A stretch of DNA of 64,000 nt from Zingiber officinale (lineage: Eukaryota; Streptophyta; Magnoliopsida; Zingiberales; Zingiberaceae), in the NCBI RefSeq assembly GCF_018446385.1, contig NC_055998.1:20825173-20889172 (forward strand), read 5' to 3'. The notes below the pieces were generated by a model, which had not been told where the DNA came from, ran no database searches, and saw only the letters and a list, made by a program, of their open reading frames with translations. Each line of letters begins with the position of its first letter. Positions within the stretch are counted from its first letter, which is position 1. The position numbers and the translations under genes are program-made. Positions 44,795 through 56,576 of the stretch are shown here, piece by piece.

Positions 44795-47253
44795 TGTAAC
44801 GACCCAAATTTCCTCAATTAGAGTCCTTAAAGTAATTTAAAAATATTTAAAAATGCTATAGAAATATTCTAGGGTTTTTTAGAAATTTTTAGAGTATTTT
44901 TATGTAATTTTTGGAGGTCATTTGGTATTTTTACTAAACGAAGGAAGTTTCAACAAAAAATGTCCAAGCCGAGAATTGAACCCACGACCTTTGACTCGGT
45001 GAAAACTCGGCTAACCAGGTGGGCAAACGGATTTGTCTGTTTAGAAAAGGTAGCGAATTTATTTAAGATAGTTAACAGAATATTATAAAAGGGATAAGTT
45101 GATGTTGGATTTGTCTGTTTAGAAAAGGTAGCGAATTTATTTAAGATAGTTAGCAGAATATTGGATTATAAAAGGGATAAGTTGATGTTGGATTTGTCTG
45201 TTTAGAAAAGGTAGTGAATTTATTTAAGATAATTAACAGAATATTGGATTATAAAAGGGATAAGTTGATGTTGGATTTGTCTGTTTAGAAAAGATAGCGA
45301 ATTTATTTAAGGAGTTAACAGAAATATTAAGTTATAAAAAGGGATAAGTTGATGCTCTATTTTCCCGTGACTTAAACCATTCTCTCCTTCTCTTCTGCGT
45401 ACGATGACGGAGCTCGGGCAGAAAACGAAAGGGAGTTAGGGCATCATCTCCGGCGGCCAGCCAAGGTCCTAGAAGCCCTTTTTGTTCGGTTGTGAGTCCA
45501 AGAATCAAGGTAAGTGCTTCTCACCTGCAATAGGAGTAATTTCGAACCTTTGTTCTTCTTGAATTCGAAGCATAAGAAGCGCTTATAGTGCAGATTTTTA
45601 ATTAAGTCTATAGTACAGATTTTAATTAAGCTTATAGTGCATATTTTTATGTAGAGCTTATATTGCAGATTTTAATTAAGCGCTTATAGTGCAGATTTTT
45701 AATTAAGCCTATAGTACAGATTTTAATTAAACTTATAGTGCAGATTTTTATGTAGAGCTTATATTGCAGATTTTAATTAAGCTCTTATAGTGCAGATTTT
45801 TAATTAAGCCTATAGTACAGATTTTAATTAAGCTTATAGTGTAGATTTTTATGTAGAGCTTATATTGCAGATTTTAATTAAGCGCTTATCGTGTAGATTT
45901 TTAATTAAGCCTATAGTACAGATTTTAATTAAGCTTATAGTGCAGATTTTTATGTAGGCTTATAGTGCAGATTTTAATTAAGCTTATAGTGCATATTTTA
46001 TGTTTGCATTGTATGCAGACATAGTGTAGCATAGAATGCAGAATCTTGATTAGAATAGTATACAGAATTTTGATTAGCATAGTATGCACATTTTTGTTTA
46101 TGCATTTCAAAATTAGAATTTGTTTAAACATTTCAGTTTTTAAAGAAGCATTCTTTTATTAGAGGTATTAACAAGTATAAGAAATATAAAGAAAAAAAAA
46201 AGGTCAAGGCCTTAAGTAGATCCCAAAGTCAAGACTTTAGGAATTTTGGCACACAAGGTGCTCGTTAAAATGTCGAGACATTATATATTAGAAGTATTAA
46301 AAGATAACAAGTATTTTACTTTTATCAGTGACACTGTACTGGACTCTCAGTTGTCCTTGGGTTGGGCTCCCATAGTCGTCCCTAGGTTTAGATAACCTAG
46401 TATGCAGGACTCTCAGTTGTCCTTGGGCTGGGCTCCCATAGTCGTCCCTAGGTTTAGATAACCTAGTAAACCCTACTAGATTCGGGACCAGCTATCTCGG
46501 GTCTAGTTAGGGATGCGCGCATAGCAAGTACAGTTGTCGGGCCCAAGAAGAAAGTTGATTATTATTTTAAAGTATCAAAGTATAAGTTTTCAAACAAAAG
46601 AAATAAGCTTCACATAAGTTTAAAATTCAGCAAGTTTAGCTTTCTTATATACTGACATATTGTTTAGATTTGCTTACATGTTTAGTATTTCAGTATGCTA
46701 TGTTTCGTTTGCTATTAGATGAGCATTTAGTTTCTAGATTTCTTTCGGCTTACATGCATACTCGAGTTTTGTGAGTTAGATAGCGCTTACTAAGTAATTT
46801 TGCTTATAGATGCATTTCCTCTTACTGCAGATAAAGGAAGACAACGAGGAGGTGCGGATGGTGTGTGATGCCAGGACTATGGAAGAGACTTGGGATATTA
46901 TTAAGTTTCCGCATTTTAGTAATTAATGAACATTTGAAGTTGTATTTTAAGTTCATGTCATTTGAGATAATTTTTTTAGATTGCATGGAGATGAGTTCTG
47001 TTTAGTAAGTATGCATTTTTGGTGTTGTCACTTATTTAACTGCGTGAGTGATTGATATATATATTCCAGCCGCCTGTGGCTGATGTATATTATGTTTGTA
47101 TATCAGTTTAAGGTCACCGGTACAGGGGAGATTCTGCCGAAATTTTTCGGTAGGGTTTCCATGTTGTTTTTAATCATACCGGTTAAGTAAAGTTAGTAGT
47201 TAAGTAACGGTCACTCTTAGAGAGTAGTACTAGTAAGAAGGGTGGTCGTTACA
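44795..47253 (+). repeat. LTR 3 of the three-LTR element
   Basis: It is 2,459 bases, about 88 shorter than LTR 1 because it has one unit fewer of the 84-86 base repeat. TATA box at 45333-45342; short-repeat array at 45580-46090; conserved block at 47112-47152. Confidence 0.88.
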
Positions 47254-47750
47254 AAACTAATTTTCAACTATTATGGCTTTTATCTATTGTTGTCCTCCGA
47301 GTGTTGTCATCCCTAGTTGCTGCCATTTTTGGCCACCGCCACCGGATCTAGTTGTCGCATCCATCTTGCTCATTGTTCCGCTGCGTCTCTGGTCCTCAAA
47401 AGGTTCCACGCCTTGTAAGATTCGATTCGCGACATAAATAGAATTTTACATTTTTCGATCCTATATTCCTCGAAGGAATGTACATGTATCTAGATCAAAA
47501 AATAAAATCCTAATAAAACTAAATACAGCTCCTGCTGTATTTTATAATACAATCATGCACACATAATAAAATGCCCTTGACATGTCCAAGGGTTCAATCA
47601 CACACATAATAACTATAAGCCATAATAGTTGGATCCTGCATCCACAAAGTTAGCACATCCTAGTATTATCCTACCTAAATTATGTATGACATGTGCATAA
47701 TTAAACTAATACCAAATACACAGATGCAAAACCCTAGCTCTGATACCAAT
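47254..47750 (-). other. Copia leader, 5' part, with primer binding site
   Basis: Non-coding. Minus-strand TGGTATCAGAGC lies at 47737-47748, two bases from the 5' LTR. The left edge carries the AAACT duplication of the nested element. Confidence 0.85.
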
Positions 47751-48520
47751 TGTTGGTTGCTACTCGGAAAATCTAACAGTTTCACTGTACAAAAATTTTG
47801 TACAAAGGTCTGAACCTTTTCCTAGCTACCATGTGTTCTTTTAAATTAAATTTGGATCGCCTGCGGAACTTAACACGTTTGATCCTAAGTTTAATTTATT
47901 TGTTCTTTTAGGTTTAGACTTGGATCTCCTGCGGAACTTAACACGTTCGATCCAAATCACCTAGGTCACAAAGACAATTAAATATCTATTTCCAAAATCG
48001 GCTTCCAGTACTGCATAGCGAGGCACATGGCCTTCTTGGATATGGGAACAACCACCACCGACTAGATAAAGCCTTTTAAGGAAATTAAATATTTAACCTT
48101 CCCATAGTAACCCTAGGTTAACCTCTAAGAACAATCAAATCACAAGGAAAAGAAAAAAAAACAAAAGAACACAATTTCGAAAACTAATTCGAAAAACTAG
48201 AATTGCATGCCTCTTGTATTTGGTATTTTTACATGGAGATAAAACTAACATGATGCAGAAAACAATATTAGTTATACCTTTCTTAGTAGATAATGAACTC
48301 TTGATCTTCTACCGTATTCCTCTTCTAATCTCAGACGTTGTGTGGGCAACGATCTTCCGAGATGAGAACCACCTAGCACCTTCTTCTTCTTCCTTTAAGT
48401 TTCAGCCAAGCAAGACTTCTAAAGGATGAAGATCTTTTTCTACCAGCCAAACTCCAAGGGATGCAAGCTTTCTCTCCTTCTTCTCCAAGCTAAGATCCGG
48501 CCACCAAATAAGACTCCAAG
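47751..48520 (-). repeat. 5' LTR of the copia element, left part
   Basis: It matches 4193-4960 and is cut at CCAAG (48516-48520) by the gypsy insertion. Confidence 0.88.
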
Positions 48521-51032
48521 TGTCACGCCCCCAGAAGAGTCCCTGTCCGAGAAAATTTCGGCAGCATCTCCCCTGTACGGCGGACAATCAAAAATTTTCT
48601 ACAAGCACTAAATACTCAGCCACAGGCGGCTGGAATCATAACAATAATAAAAATCAATCACCACGCAGTTTATATACTCTGACTCAAAAACCACCCTACT
48701 CAACTACACTCGTAAAGCTCAAAACCGACGAACTCACCTCTTCTGCCCTCCAGGCAGGCATGTAGTAGAATAAAAACCAAATCCAAATCCATCGATATAA
48801 TAAAATCTATATCATGTCCATAAGCAAATAAATCCAGAACATAACGAGTTCAAACAGTCTAGAACAGAAAGAAATCAAAGAAAACCAAACATATCCTGGA
48901 GGTCTACAGGACCAGCACTACGTGCAGCGAGGACTAGCGACTGGAACTCCCTCCGGATCAACCCGAAAATATCAACAATGGAGGCGGGTGAGTCCAACAC
49001 TCAGTGCAGTTGATATGCAAAGTAAAGAAACAACACCTAGCACTAATCATGCGTACGTCTCCCGATAAGAAAGATAAGAATGCATCTGAAATAAGCAGGA
49101 GAATCTTGTACTAACCAGTCCGAGTATAAGGTCAAGCAGTCAGGGATAAGGAAACTCATGCATGTCAAACATAGGTATCCAAACAATATGCAGCATATAA
49201 ATGCAGCAAACACAAACACAAACAATAAATGCATCATGCATATGATGCCAATGATGCGTCCTGGTCACCCCTGACGCCAGTCGATCATCTCATACAAAAG
49301 TGAGGTCGAGTGGGTAGGGCTGTGACAACCGTGCACTCTGTCGTCACTACTCCTGATGAGTGACCGAGTGGACGGGATGCTGTCGGAGTACACCTATCCT
49401 CCTACCCCAAATCATAGATGGGGGAGCGCAATGCTCTCAACTCCCGGTACTCAAAGACGGGGAGGAATCCCTGCCGGATAACACGTTGTGTCACACTACC
49501 CATGAGCGGACCAACGGTGCCTAACAGAGTCCCTGCTGCAACACACTCAGCCTGAATCGACCACTAACCCATGAGTGGTGGTGTGTACAGATCCATGTAA
49601 CTGGCGATGTGCTCAGCAATAATGGAGCAGACTATCGCACAGCATGCAATCATGCAAATGATGCATGGCAATAACCATATAAACATCCTGACCTAATCCA
49701 TATATAAAGAAATGTGCACCCTAGGTCAAAGAATCATATCAAATCAAGGTACACAGAAGGTATAAAAACCTAGGTCCTGAACATGGTCAAGCATGGCATA
49801 TCACTACCCCCTATAAGCATGTATAGACAGGTAAAGTATACATGGGATGTAAAACAAATCAATCAATCAAACATGTACCAAGATTTGGGTAGTGATTAAC
49901 CGGAATAGATAAGAAACATAATTAATGAAAACATGTTAATTCCATTACTAAGCATATCAAAGACAACAAAAGTCAAAAGTACCCGCCTCCGACAAAATGG
50001 TCCAATCTAGCAAATCCAAGTCGAGACGCCCGTCTCGAATCAGAGTCCTGCGTCAAAACAGTATATATATATATATTTTTTATTTAACTAAATCCAAATG
50101 AAATAGCTAAATAAAATTCCCAAAATTGAATTAGGACAAAACCCTAATTCAATGCTACACGTGATCATGTAATCAAAAACCTACATATGATCATGAATTC
50201 AAAATGATACTATGATCCACAACCAAGATCAAATACCTACACATAAGCCTAATTCAACTTAACCAATTGGTATCAAACTTACTACACATCAGGTATCAAT
50301 CACCCTACACATACCTCAATCTCAAATCCTCTGTTCTTGATCCAAAGCCACTGCTGATGCTGATTTGAAGGCTGCCGGTAATTAGAAACACCCCTCAAAG
50401 CACAAAAACCCCACCAAATCCGTGACCTAAAGTGGCAACAAGGAGAGGGTCGGCTGTAGGCAGTGGCTACTGATCACCGTGATAAGGCCGAGAGCAAGAG
50501 TGTCCGGCGGTGGCTTGTCGGACCAGAGGAGAAGAGAAAAAGGTGTTCGGGCAACGCCGGGTGGCTAGGGCACCGAGTGGTCCACGGTGGCGCCGGCACT
50601 GGGGCACAGACGCGCTGTGGTGGCGTCGGGGCTGAGTCTAGGGCACAGAGGAGAGGAGTTTGGCTCGGGCAGGCGGTCGGGCGGCGGTGCTAGGGCTCCG
50701 GCAATGAACCGGTCGCCGGCGTTCGGGAAGAAGAAACCGTCGGCCGGCGGTTAGGGCAAGGAGGAGGAGAAGGCTCGGCGGCGTCGGGGAGATAAGAGAG
50801 AACGGCGAGAATGAGAGAAAATAAAAGAAATAAGATAATAAATAAGAAAAGGAAAAAGAGATAAATAAATAAATCTTTTCCTCTCTTAAATGGGTAGCCC
50901 AAACAGGCTTTCTCGTGGCCCCGTTTTTATCCCCATGAACTCGTCCGTACAAGCTCCGAAAAATTCCCGAAAAATGTCCAAAAATTTCGGAAAATTCCCT
51001 TATTCATATTCGCCTATTTTTGGTATTTTACA
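48521..51032 (-). repeat. 3' LTR of the second gypsy element
   Basis: It is 2,512 bases. It is nearly identical to 56577-59100 except for a cluster of small gaps at 48950-49210. The inverted conserved block is at 48546-48585. GGAGGCGGGT (48980-48989) is complementary to ACCCGCCTCC (49981-49990), a weaker parallel to the paired ends in families A-D. Confidence 0.88.
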
Positions 51033-51141
51033 TTCTCCCCCACTAATAAAAATTTGGTCCCCAAATTTCGTTATCTACCATCAGCAAGTACTAACAACAG
51101 ATATAGAGTATAAATGCTGAACGATAAATAAATCACATACC

Positions 51142-52050
51142 TCAAGTGAAAAGATGGGGATATCGAGCTCGGATCGTATCCTCGAGCTCCCAAGTAGCCT
51201 CCTCGTCCGAATGATGCTGCCATCCGACTTTAACCAGCCGGATAGTCTTGTTCCGCAACTGACGCTCCTTCCGGTCGAGAATCCGTACCGGAACCTCCTC
51301 ATAGGTAATGTCAGGCTGAACTGGAACTGGAATATCAGCCAGCACATGCGTCAGGTCAGGTACGTATCTCCTCAGCATAGACACGTGAAATACATCGTGG
51401 ACGCCTGACAGGGACGGTGGTAGTGCCAATCGATAAGCTACTGCTCCGATCCTCTCCAAAATCTCGAAAGGACCAATATACCGCGGAGCTAGCTTACCTC
51501 TGAGGCCAAATCTCTTCACCCCTTTCGTGGGTGAAACTCGCAGAAATACATGGTCACCAACAGAGAACTCTAGTGGCCTGCGTCTCCGATCAGCGTAACT
51601 CTTCTGACGGTCCTGCGCCTCTGACATCCTCCGTCTGATAGTACGGACCAACTCTGCATCCTGCTGAACTCTCTGAGGTCCCAACAACTGAGCCTCTCCA
51701 ACCTCATCCCAAAGGACGGGTGTCCGACAAGGTCTACCATACAACGCCTCAAACGGTGCCATCTGGATAGCCGAATGGAAGCTGTTGTTGTAGGCAAACT
51801 CTACTAACGGCAGATGGTCCTCCCAACTGCCTCCGAAATCCATAACACATGACCTCAGCAGGTCCTCTAAAGTCTGAATGGTCCGCTCTGACTGTCCATC
51901 TGTCTGTGGATGGAAAGCTGTACTGAAACGGAGCTGTGTGCCCAAGGCCTGCTGCAGACTCTGCCAGAAACGAAACGTAAACCGTGGATCTCTATCCGAA
52001 ATGATACTCAACGAAACACCATGTAGTCTGATAATCTCTCGACAATACAA
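51142..52050 (-). pseudogene. Gypsy integrase core, C-terminal region and chromodomain-like tail
   Basis: It is in frame with the upstream piece. It has SIISDRDPRFT (second catalytic Asp), HPQTDGQSERTIQTLED (catalytic Glu), VEFAYNNSFHSAIQMAPFEA, GLRGKLAPRYIGPFEI (GPY/F region) and HDVFHVSMLRRYVPD. The tail EEVPVRILDRKERQLRNKTI, then VKVGWQHHSDEEATWELED, has the aromatic and acidic pattern of chromovirus chromodomains, which bind modified histones or guide insertion. Confidence 0.87.
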
Positions 52051-52059
52051 ATCTGCTAA

Positions 52060-53472
52060 TCAATCCAGGGGATCAGTCCTCCGAATCGCTAAGAAGTGCG
52101 CGGATTTGGTTAATCGATCTACGATTACCCAAATCGCGTCATGGCCTCGTCGTGTCCTCGGCAACCCTACCACAAAGTCCATGGTAATGTGATCCCACTT
52201 CCACTCAGGAATAGGAATCCGCTGAAGTAATCCTGCAGGTCTCTGGTGTTCAGCCTTCACCTGCTGACAAACAAGACATCTAGCTACGAAATCCGCGATG
52301 TCTTTCTTCATACCGTTCCACCAATAGGAACGTCTCAAGTCTCGATACATACGGGTTCCGCCTGGATGGATCGCAAACCGAGAACGATGTGCCTCCTGTA
52401 GTAGCTCCTGTAAGACCGGATGAGACTGAGGTACGCATAATCTGCCTCGGAAGAATATAATACCCTCCTCGTCTCGTGTAAACTCGGTCTGCTGTCCGGA
52501 AGCTATCTGACTGCTAATAAACTGCAAATGCTGATCACTGGCCTGTGCCTCTCGGATCCTCGTCCTGATCGACGACTGAGCAACCATGGTAACCAGAATA
52601 CCCTGCTCTGTCGGTCCCTGCTCCTCCAGGTCTAACTCAGAAAAACTCTGAATCAAATCCGTAACCGAAATCCGGTGGCAAGCTAAAGTCCCTCTGGACT
52701 TCCTGCTGAGTGCATCTGCAACCACATTAGCTTTCCCCGGGTGGTAGCTAATGGTACAATCGTAGTCCTTCAGGAACTCCATCCATCTCCTCTGTCGGAG
52801 ATTAAGCTCCTTCTGAGTGAAAATGTATTTGAGACTCTTATGATCAGTGAGAATCTCAAATGTGATACCGTATAAATGATGACGCCAAAGCTTCAGAGCA
52901 AAGATGATGGCAGCTAACTCCAAGTCACGAATTGGGTAGTTCTTCTCATGCTCCTTCAGCTGACGAGAAGCATAAGAGACTACTCTGCCGTGCTGCATCA
53001 GAACAGCGCCCAAACCCTGAAGAGATGCGTCGGTGTAAAGTACAAATCCATCCTCTCCAGAAGGTAAAACCAAAACTGGAGCCGACACTAATCTCCGCTT
53101 CAGCTCCTGAAAGCTGGTCTCGCAATCCTCGGACCATATGAACTTCACGCCTTTCCGGGTAAGACGTGTCAGTGGCATAGCAATACGCGAGAAGCCCTCG
53201 ACAAAACGTCGGTAATATCCGGCTAATCTCCTGAACTGACTTCGGCTGCTCCCAACCGGTGACAGCCTCGATCTTCTGAGGATCAACTGAAATACCTCTG
53301 CTAGAAACCACGTGTCCCAGAAAACCGACTGAGGATAGCCAGAATGCACACTTGCTGAACTTCGCGTACAGCTGATGTCGTCGAAGAATCTCCAAGACTG
53401 TGCGAAGATGCTGTGCATGCTCCTCCTCGGAACGAGAGTAGACCAATATGTCATCAATGAAAACGATAACAA
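52060..53472 (-). pseudogene. Gypsy RNase H and integrase N-terminal segment
   Basis: The real protein in this frame starts after the deletion near 53221, at [14 protein letters not shown]. It includes RNase H ([49 protein letters not shown]). The integrase zinc site follows ([20 protein letters not shown]), then the first catalytic Asp in [17 protein letters not shown] ends it at DPLD. Confidence 0.87.
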
Positions 53473-53971
53473 ACTGATCCAGATACTCCAGAAAGATGCG
53501 GTTCATCAAATCCATAAACACCGCTGGAGCATTGGTAAGCCCAAATGGCATTACCAAAAACTCATAATGACCGTATCTGGTACGGAATGCTGTCTTCTGA
53601 ATATCAGAATCTCTGACTCTCAACTGATGATATCCGGATCGCAGATCAATCTTAGAATACACTGATGTACCTCTGAGCTGATCAAACAAATCCTCGATCC
53701 GTGGTAATGGATATTTATTTCTGTTGGTAACTACATTCAGCTGCCTGTAGTCAATACACAACCTCATAGTACCATCCTTTTTCTTGACAAACAGAACTGG
53801 AGAACCCCATGGTGAAACACTAGGGCGAATAAATCCCCTGTCTAAAAGCTCCTGGAGTTGAACCTTCAGCTCGTTCAACTCTTTTGGTGTCATACGATAC
53901 GGAGCTTTCGATGTCGGTGAGGTTCCCGGAATCAGCTCAATAGCGAACTCCACTGGCCTTCTGGGAGGCAA
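52946..53971 (-). pseudogene. Gypsy reverse transcriptase segment
   Basis: The frame holds the whole reverse transcriptase: [65 protein letters not shown] and the catalytic FIDDILVYS (FIDD at residues 171-174). Near residue 250 (about 53221) a short deletion removes the RSFLGL-type motif and shifts the frame. The last 90 residues are therefore out of frame and meaningless. Confidence 0.87.
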
Positions 53972-54235
53972 ACCTGGCAGCTCCTCTGGAAATACATCTG
54001 GGTATTCCCGGACAACAGGAACGTCGGAGAGCTACGAACTACTACTATCCTCAGTACTGATCAACGACAACAGAAAACCATGACAGCCGTGAGACAGCAG
54101 CTTCTGCGCCTGAATCGCCGAAATAATTGAGATGTCGTCGTCTCTGATGCCAGTGAAACTCCACGAGGGTTGGTTCGGAGGCCGGAAGGTGACCACCCTC
54201 GTCTGGCAATCAACGGTAGCATGATATACTGATAG

Positions 54236-54961
54236 TCAATCCATACCAAGAATGATATCAAACTCGACCATCTCCAATACTAGAAGATCTACCATAACTA
54301 TCATGTTGCCAAAGTCTAACGGGCAACCTCTGATCTCCTGGGTGACGTCTAAAGTATCACCGGACGGTAGGGAGACAGTCAATCGCCGTAACCTAACAGT
54401 AGGTAATCTACCAATCTCCCGCATAAAGGTACGGGATATAAAAGAGTGTGAACTACCAGTATCAATCAAAATATCAGCAGTAAATGCATAAATAGAAATC
54501 GTACCGCGGAAAACGGATCCGTCGGCCCGCATCCTCTCTGGTAATAGCATGAACACGACCGGTCTCCGGCGGAGGAGGAGGTGGTAATCTTGCCCGGTCG
54601 CCATCGAGGCGCGCTGGACTATGTGCGGATAAGACCGAGAGGATGGTGATCTTGACATTGGTGGGGACCGAGTCTCATCGCCTGAGTCGGATAATAAGGT
54701 CTGGAGCAAAACTCTTGGAAGCACTGGAGTACTCCTATCCAAGCATGCCAAATGCTGCTGCGCTGCTGACGTTGTGAAGATTGGGCTCGCCTCCTTGATA
54801 TGCCCCTGACTGACTAGACTGCCCCCTCGACCCGACCCTCCGGAGCTGAGCCTTCGACTGACAATCTCGGCTCTGGTGCCCGGCAGTTTGCACTGACTGT
54901 CCCAGAGAGCAAGCTGGGGTGAGGTGATCTCTGGATCCACATCTGAAACAATGTGTATCAC
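54236..54961 (-). pseudogene. Gypsy aspartic protease segment
   Basis: The frame contains AFTADILIDTGSSHSFISRT with the retropepsin DTG(S) motif, then VSLPSGDTLDVTQEIRGCPL and LVLEMVEFDIILGMD. The stop after LGMD replaces the usual Trp; the frame continues with LSVYHATVDCQTRVVTF (54061-54235). Confidence 0.83.
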
Positions 54962-55088
54962 CGGAAGGTGGTTGTCGGTTCTACTGAGAAAACCGGGAAC
55001 GTCCTGAAGAAGACCGCCCTGATTTCTGAGGCCTACGAGACGCCCCAGAAGTACTCTGAGGCTGTCCTGTCGCCTGAGTCTGCTGGAC

Positions 55089-55898
55089 CTACCCCGATGT
55101 CTGACCCGTATGCTTCCTTTTCCTGTCCGGATATGCTGTCTGCCGAGCTAACTCTATCATCAAAGCTCGATTCAATGCATCAGAGTAAGATGAAATCCCT
55201 AATCCGGCAAGCTGTACATGCAGATAACCATCCAATCCCTGTATAAACTGCATCATGCGAGTTCTGTCCTCCGCAACTAACTTTGGACAAAACTGAGCCA
55301 ACCGGAGGAATTCAGTATTATACTCGGTCACTGAGCGATTATTCTGCCTCAGACTCATAAAATCCTGTCGGCGAGACATCTGATAGGACAGTGGAAAGAA
55401 ACGGCTCTCAAAAGCCTCTCTGAACCTGGTCCATGTGACGTTGCGCTCACCAATAATAGAACGCTGAGTAACCCACCAGGCATTAGCTTCATCCCGTAAA
55501 TGGTAAGCAGCCAGCTCTGCTTTCTCCCACTCGGAGCAAGCCATATAGAAGAAAGTCTGCTCCATAGTCTCTATCCATGACAGAGCCATACTCGGATCGA
55601 GATCTCCGCGGAAAAGAGTGAAACGAGTCTTCATCGACTCGGCCAGTGCTGGAATCCTAGCTCGTGCAGCGACAATATCAGTGAGCTGTGTCGGGACGGC
55701 TGCAGGAACTGGCGGAAACACTGGAGCTGATACTACAGGTGGTACCGCGGAATAAACCGGAGGAGGAACTCCCGGTGCTGCTGTATATACCGGAGCATAA
55801 GCCGTCGGTGGTACTGCCTGGGGAACAAAAGTGGTGGCTGGGTACTGTAGGCACTGGGGGTACAGGTGCCACTGGTATAGGATACACTGTAGATCCAA
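55089..55898 (-). pseudogene. Gypsy Gag capsid segment
   Basis: After a Pro/Ala/Val-rich N-terminal region the frame contains DPSMALSWIETMEQTFFYMA, WWVTQRSIIG, FREAFESRFFP and SVTEYNTEFLRLAQFCPKLV. This is the Retrotrans_gag domain, complete in this frame. The frame ends at HTGQTSG; the zinc-knuckle part follows in another frame. Confidence 0.85.
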
Positions 55899-56487
55899 GT
55901 GGTGGTGGCACTGAATACGTCGTAGGCTGCGCTGGAGCAGATGTCGGGTACACCAATGGTACCCCTGATGGTACTGTAAACAGGGTAGGCGTGGATACCG
56001 TCGGTGTGGCCAAAATAGGTATCTCTACAGGAGCTATCGGGATTTGAGAGCCCGATGCTCCCGCTGCATCCCCTGACTGACAGGCTCACTTACAGTGGGC
56101 ATCTCTGGCATATCCAGAGATCCCGTGGTCCTCGCACGTGGTCGTCCAGCACCACGTCTCGCAGCAATACGAGTAGATCGTCTCATATCTGTTAAATTAA
56201 ATTACAGATATTACTACAAGAATAAAAATCATAAAATAACAACATACCTATTTGCTGTCTGGAGATGTTCCGTCGCTGTCCAGTCCCCAATTTGACCTCA
56301 AAATTCCGAACGTACATATCGCCGGAAATCCAAATAAATCCGAAACGGAAATCCGAAACATAACCATATCGAAAATCCGATAATGCCCAGTTTGACTCGC
56401 AAACCTGGCTAACCCAAATATCCAGAATACCAACAACAGGTATCCGATAAATCTCCAAAAACCAAAAGCAAGTATCCATAACCTGCT

Positions 56488-56511
56488 CTGATACCAATAA
56501 ATTGGTATCAG
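56488..56511. repeat. Perfect 11-base inverted repeat made of primer-site sequence
   Basis: CTGATACCAAT and ATTGGTATCAG face each other with a two-base gap. A second primer-site copy (56485-56496) therefore lies about 70 bases from the real one, next to its own mirror image. Confidence 0.8.
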
Positions 56512-56558
56512 ATAAATCCCGAAAATCCAAAATACGAAACAAAAGATCGTAAAACTGT

Positions 56559-56570
56559 GCTCTGATACCA
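56559..56570 (-). other. Primer binding site of the second gypsy element
   Basis: Minus-strand TGGTATCAGAGC, six bases from the 5' LTR. Confidence 0.88.
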
Positions 56571-56576
56571 CTAAAT

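Larger units (their letters stand above)
11237..47253 (+). mobile_element. Non-coding gypsy-like element with three LTRs and two internal domains
   Basis: The outer ends are TGTAACGACCC (11237) and GGTCGTTACA (47253), flanked by AAACT on both sides (11232-11236, 47254-47258). Inside there are three homologous LTRs: 11237-13783; 14856-43722 with two insertions; 44795-47253. Between them lie two internal domains of about 1.07 kb (13784-14855, 43723-44794), each with its own primer site and polypurine tract. The internal domains have no gag or pol, only a 66-base tandem repeat, so this is a LARD-like passenger. One target duplication around the whole shows it is a single locus, not two insertions. 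Unequal recombination or a tandem reverse-transcription product could explain it. Confidence 0.88.
51142..56186 (-). pseudogene. Gypsy Gag-Pol polyprotein, lightly broken
   Basis: ATG at 56186 begins RRSTRIAARRGAGRPRART. Gag (55089-56013) changes frame twice within a Pro/Val-rich stretch. The CCHC knuckle CFRCGSRDHLTPAC (about 54905-54948), protease, reverse transcriptase, RNase H and integrase follow. Breaks are frameshifts near 55850-56080 and 55000, a TGA at a conserved Trp after the protease LGMD, a short deletion near 53221, and a TGA at a conserved Arg in integrase near 52060. The terminal stop is near 51142. Confidence 0.87.

Noticed and set aside
50463-50952. GC-rich opposed open frames, also at 58576-59020
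   Set aside because: They are the leader part of the two LTRs of one gypsy element, duplicated for that reason, with no domain.
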